From: a virus
DNA: 22,727 nt
Strand: one strand, 5' to 3'
Virus record (IMG/VR): IMGVR_UViG_3300032284_002533
Coordinates: 1-22,727 of that record
Under the pieces are notes generated by a model. It was not told the origin of the DNA. It ran no database searches and worked only from the letters and a program-made list of their open reading frames with translations. This document shows, piece after piece, positions 21,934 through 22,727 of the stretch (position 1 is its first letter; every line of letters starts with the position of its first letter). The translations under genes were made by a program, and so were the position numbers.

Positions 21934-22727
21934 TTGGCCAACATAACCATCAAACCCAAGGATCACGTACACTGTAAGGTAGATGCCGATGTTGGCATCA
22001 TGCAGGAGCTCAGTGATTACTTTACATTCGAACAACCTGGCGCTCGTTTCATGCCACAATACCGAGCCAAGCTCTGGGACGGCAAGGTTCGACTATACAG
22101 CATGTTTACCCAGGAGCTGTATACGGGTTTGATTCCCTATGTGAAAGCATTTGCATCCCTGAACAGCTATACGGTAGAAAATACCATACCACCTGGACCC
22201 GACCTATATTTAGATGTCAAACAGTATCTGGAAGATCTAAAGCTCATGGGTCATGGTAAACCCATAGACATTCGAGACTATCAGGTAGATGCCATACAGC
22301 ATGCTCTTTATCATGAACGAGCCTTATTATTGAGCCCAACTGGATCAGGTAAGAGTCTGATCATTTATGGACTAATGCGACATCATCTCAAAGAAGGACG
22401 TCGCCAGCTCATACTAGTACCCACAACCAGTCTGGTAGAGCAGTTATATGCTGATTTCCAGGATTATAGCAGTGCCAATGGCTGGCGTACCACAGAGCAT
22501 GTACATAGGATCTATGGTGGCCACGAAAAGCTCAACGACTGGCCAGTGGTCATCAGTACCTGGCAAAGTCTCTATCAGTTACCTAAGAAGTTCTTTGAAA
22601 ACTTTGATGTGGTGTATGGAGATGAAGCTCATTTGTTCAAGGCCAAGAGTCTGACCAGCATATTAAACAAAATGCCTCATTGTCGCTATCGCATAGGAAC
22701 AACGGGTACATTAGATGGACTACAGAC
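21934..22727 (+). CDS. uvsW: DNA/RNA helicase UvsW, TTG start, 3' end missing
   Basis: 264 residues are visible before the window ends (T4 UvsW 502). UvsW is a superfamily 2 helicase that branch-migrates recombination intermediates and unwinds R-loops, shifting T4 from origin- to recombination-dependent replication. The start is TTG directly after the uvsY TAA, giving the expected N-terminus ANITIKPKDHVHCKVDADVG; the next ATG in frame (near codon 23) would remove conserved residues. Domain order: a small N-terminal domain with FEQPGARFMPQYRAKLWDGK (about 32-51), Q-motif-like IDIRDYQVDAI, Walker A SPTGSGKS (134-141), motif Ia LILVPTTSLVEQ, motif II DEAH (230-233) and motif III TGT near the end of the visible part. 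Confidence 0.92.
   Translation, partial: MANITIKPKDHVHCKVDADVGIMQELSDYFTFEQPGARFMPQYRAKLWDGKVRLYSMFTQELYTGLIPYVKAFASLNSYTVENTIPPGPDLYLDVKQYLEDLKLMGHGKPIDIRDYQVDAIQHALYHERALLLSPTGSGKSLIIYGLMRHHLKEGRRQLILVPTTSLVEQLYADFQDYSSANGWRTTEHVHRIYGGHEKLNDWPVVISTWQSLYQLPKKFFENFDVVYGDEAHLFKAKSLTSILNKMPHCRYRIGTTGTLDGLQ

Noticed and set aside
1-22727. tRNA genes, CRISPR arrays, insertion sequences, integrase, auxiliary metabolic genes
   Set aside because: None seen on either strand; the window is filled by virion and recombination genes.
1-22727. A complete undescribed biological system
   Set aside because: Most genes belong to the known T4-like morphogenesis set; only individual unusual parts are supported, and no unknown multi-gene cluster with linked functions is evident.

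Overview
The window is a stretch of a T4-like tailed phage (myovirus) genome. All genes lie on the + strand, are packed tightly (several overlap, no gap exceeds about 80 bases) and encode mostly virion morphogenesis proteins. The core order is neck 13-14-15, terminase 16-17, sheath 18, tube 19, portal 20, small prohead genes, protease 21, scaffold 22, major capsid 23, a gp3-like tail completion gene, then uvsY and uvsW. From memory, this order is closer to marine and freshwater T4-like phages (cyanophage/pelagiphage type) than to coliphage T4, where uvsW/uvsY and gene 3 sit elsewhere. No host-derived metabolic gene, tRNA, integrase or CRISPR array is visible, so the host cannot be named. A lytic lifestyle is likely by family.

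Layout: 1-5337 holds adhesion/baseplate-type proteins: a fibre gene cut by the left edge, three small virion proteins and one 997-residue structural protein. 5355-7856 is the neck and tail-terminator set (gp13, gp14, gp15). 7872-9713 is a 613-residue fibre-like protein placed between gp15 and the terminase. 9703-11830 is the packaging motor (TerS, TerL). 11911-14456 is the contractile tail (sheath, tube). 14486-20341 builds the head: portal, a 57-residue core-like protein, a 116-residue basic protein, a 131-residue beta-rich protein, protease, scaffold and capsid protein, closed by an intrinsic terminator. 20441-21449 holds a small C-terminally anchored membrane protein and the gp3-like gene. 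21493-22727 switches to recombination functions (UvsY, then UvsW with a TTG start, cut by the right edge).

Regulation can be read directly. Six copies of an 8-mer matching the T4 late-promoter element (TATAAATA three times, GATAAATA three times) were found on the + strand, and each lies 28-111 bases upstream of a virion gene start. In contrast, uvsY-uvsW has a perfect bacterial sigma70 promoter (TTGACA, 17-base spacer, TATAAT) whose -35 box lies inside the end of the preceding late gene. The window thus spans the boundary between late morphogenesis genes and an early recombination operon.

The region is mostly a known type of phage module, and I do not see a complete undescribed system. Points that merit a second look are the promoter pattern, an 11-bp inverted repeat just inside gp13, an inserted repeat domain in gp13, a three-copy repeat in an enlarged scaffold protein, the fibre-like gene between gp15 and gp16, unknown small proteins in the head module, and the membrane protein behind the capsid terminator.
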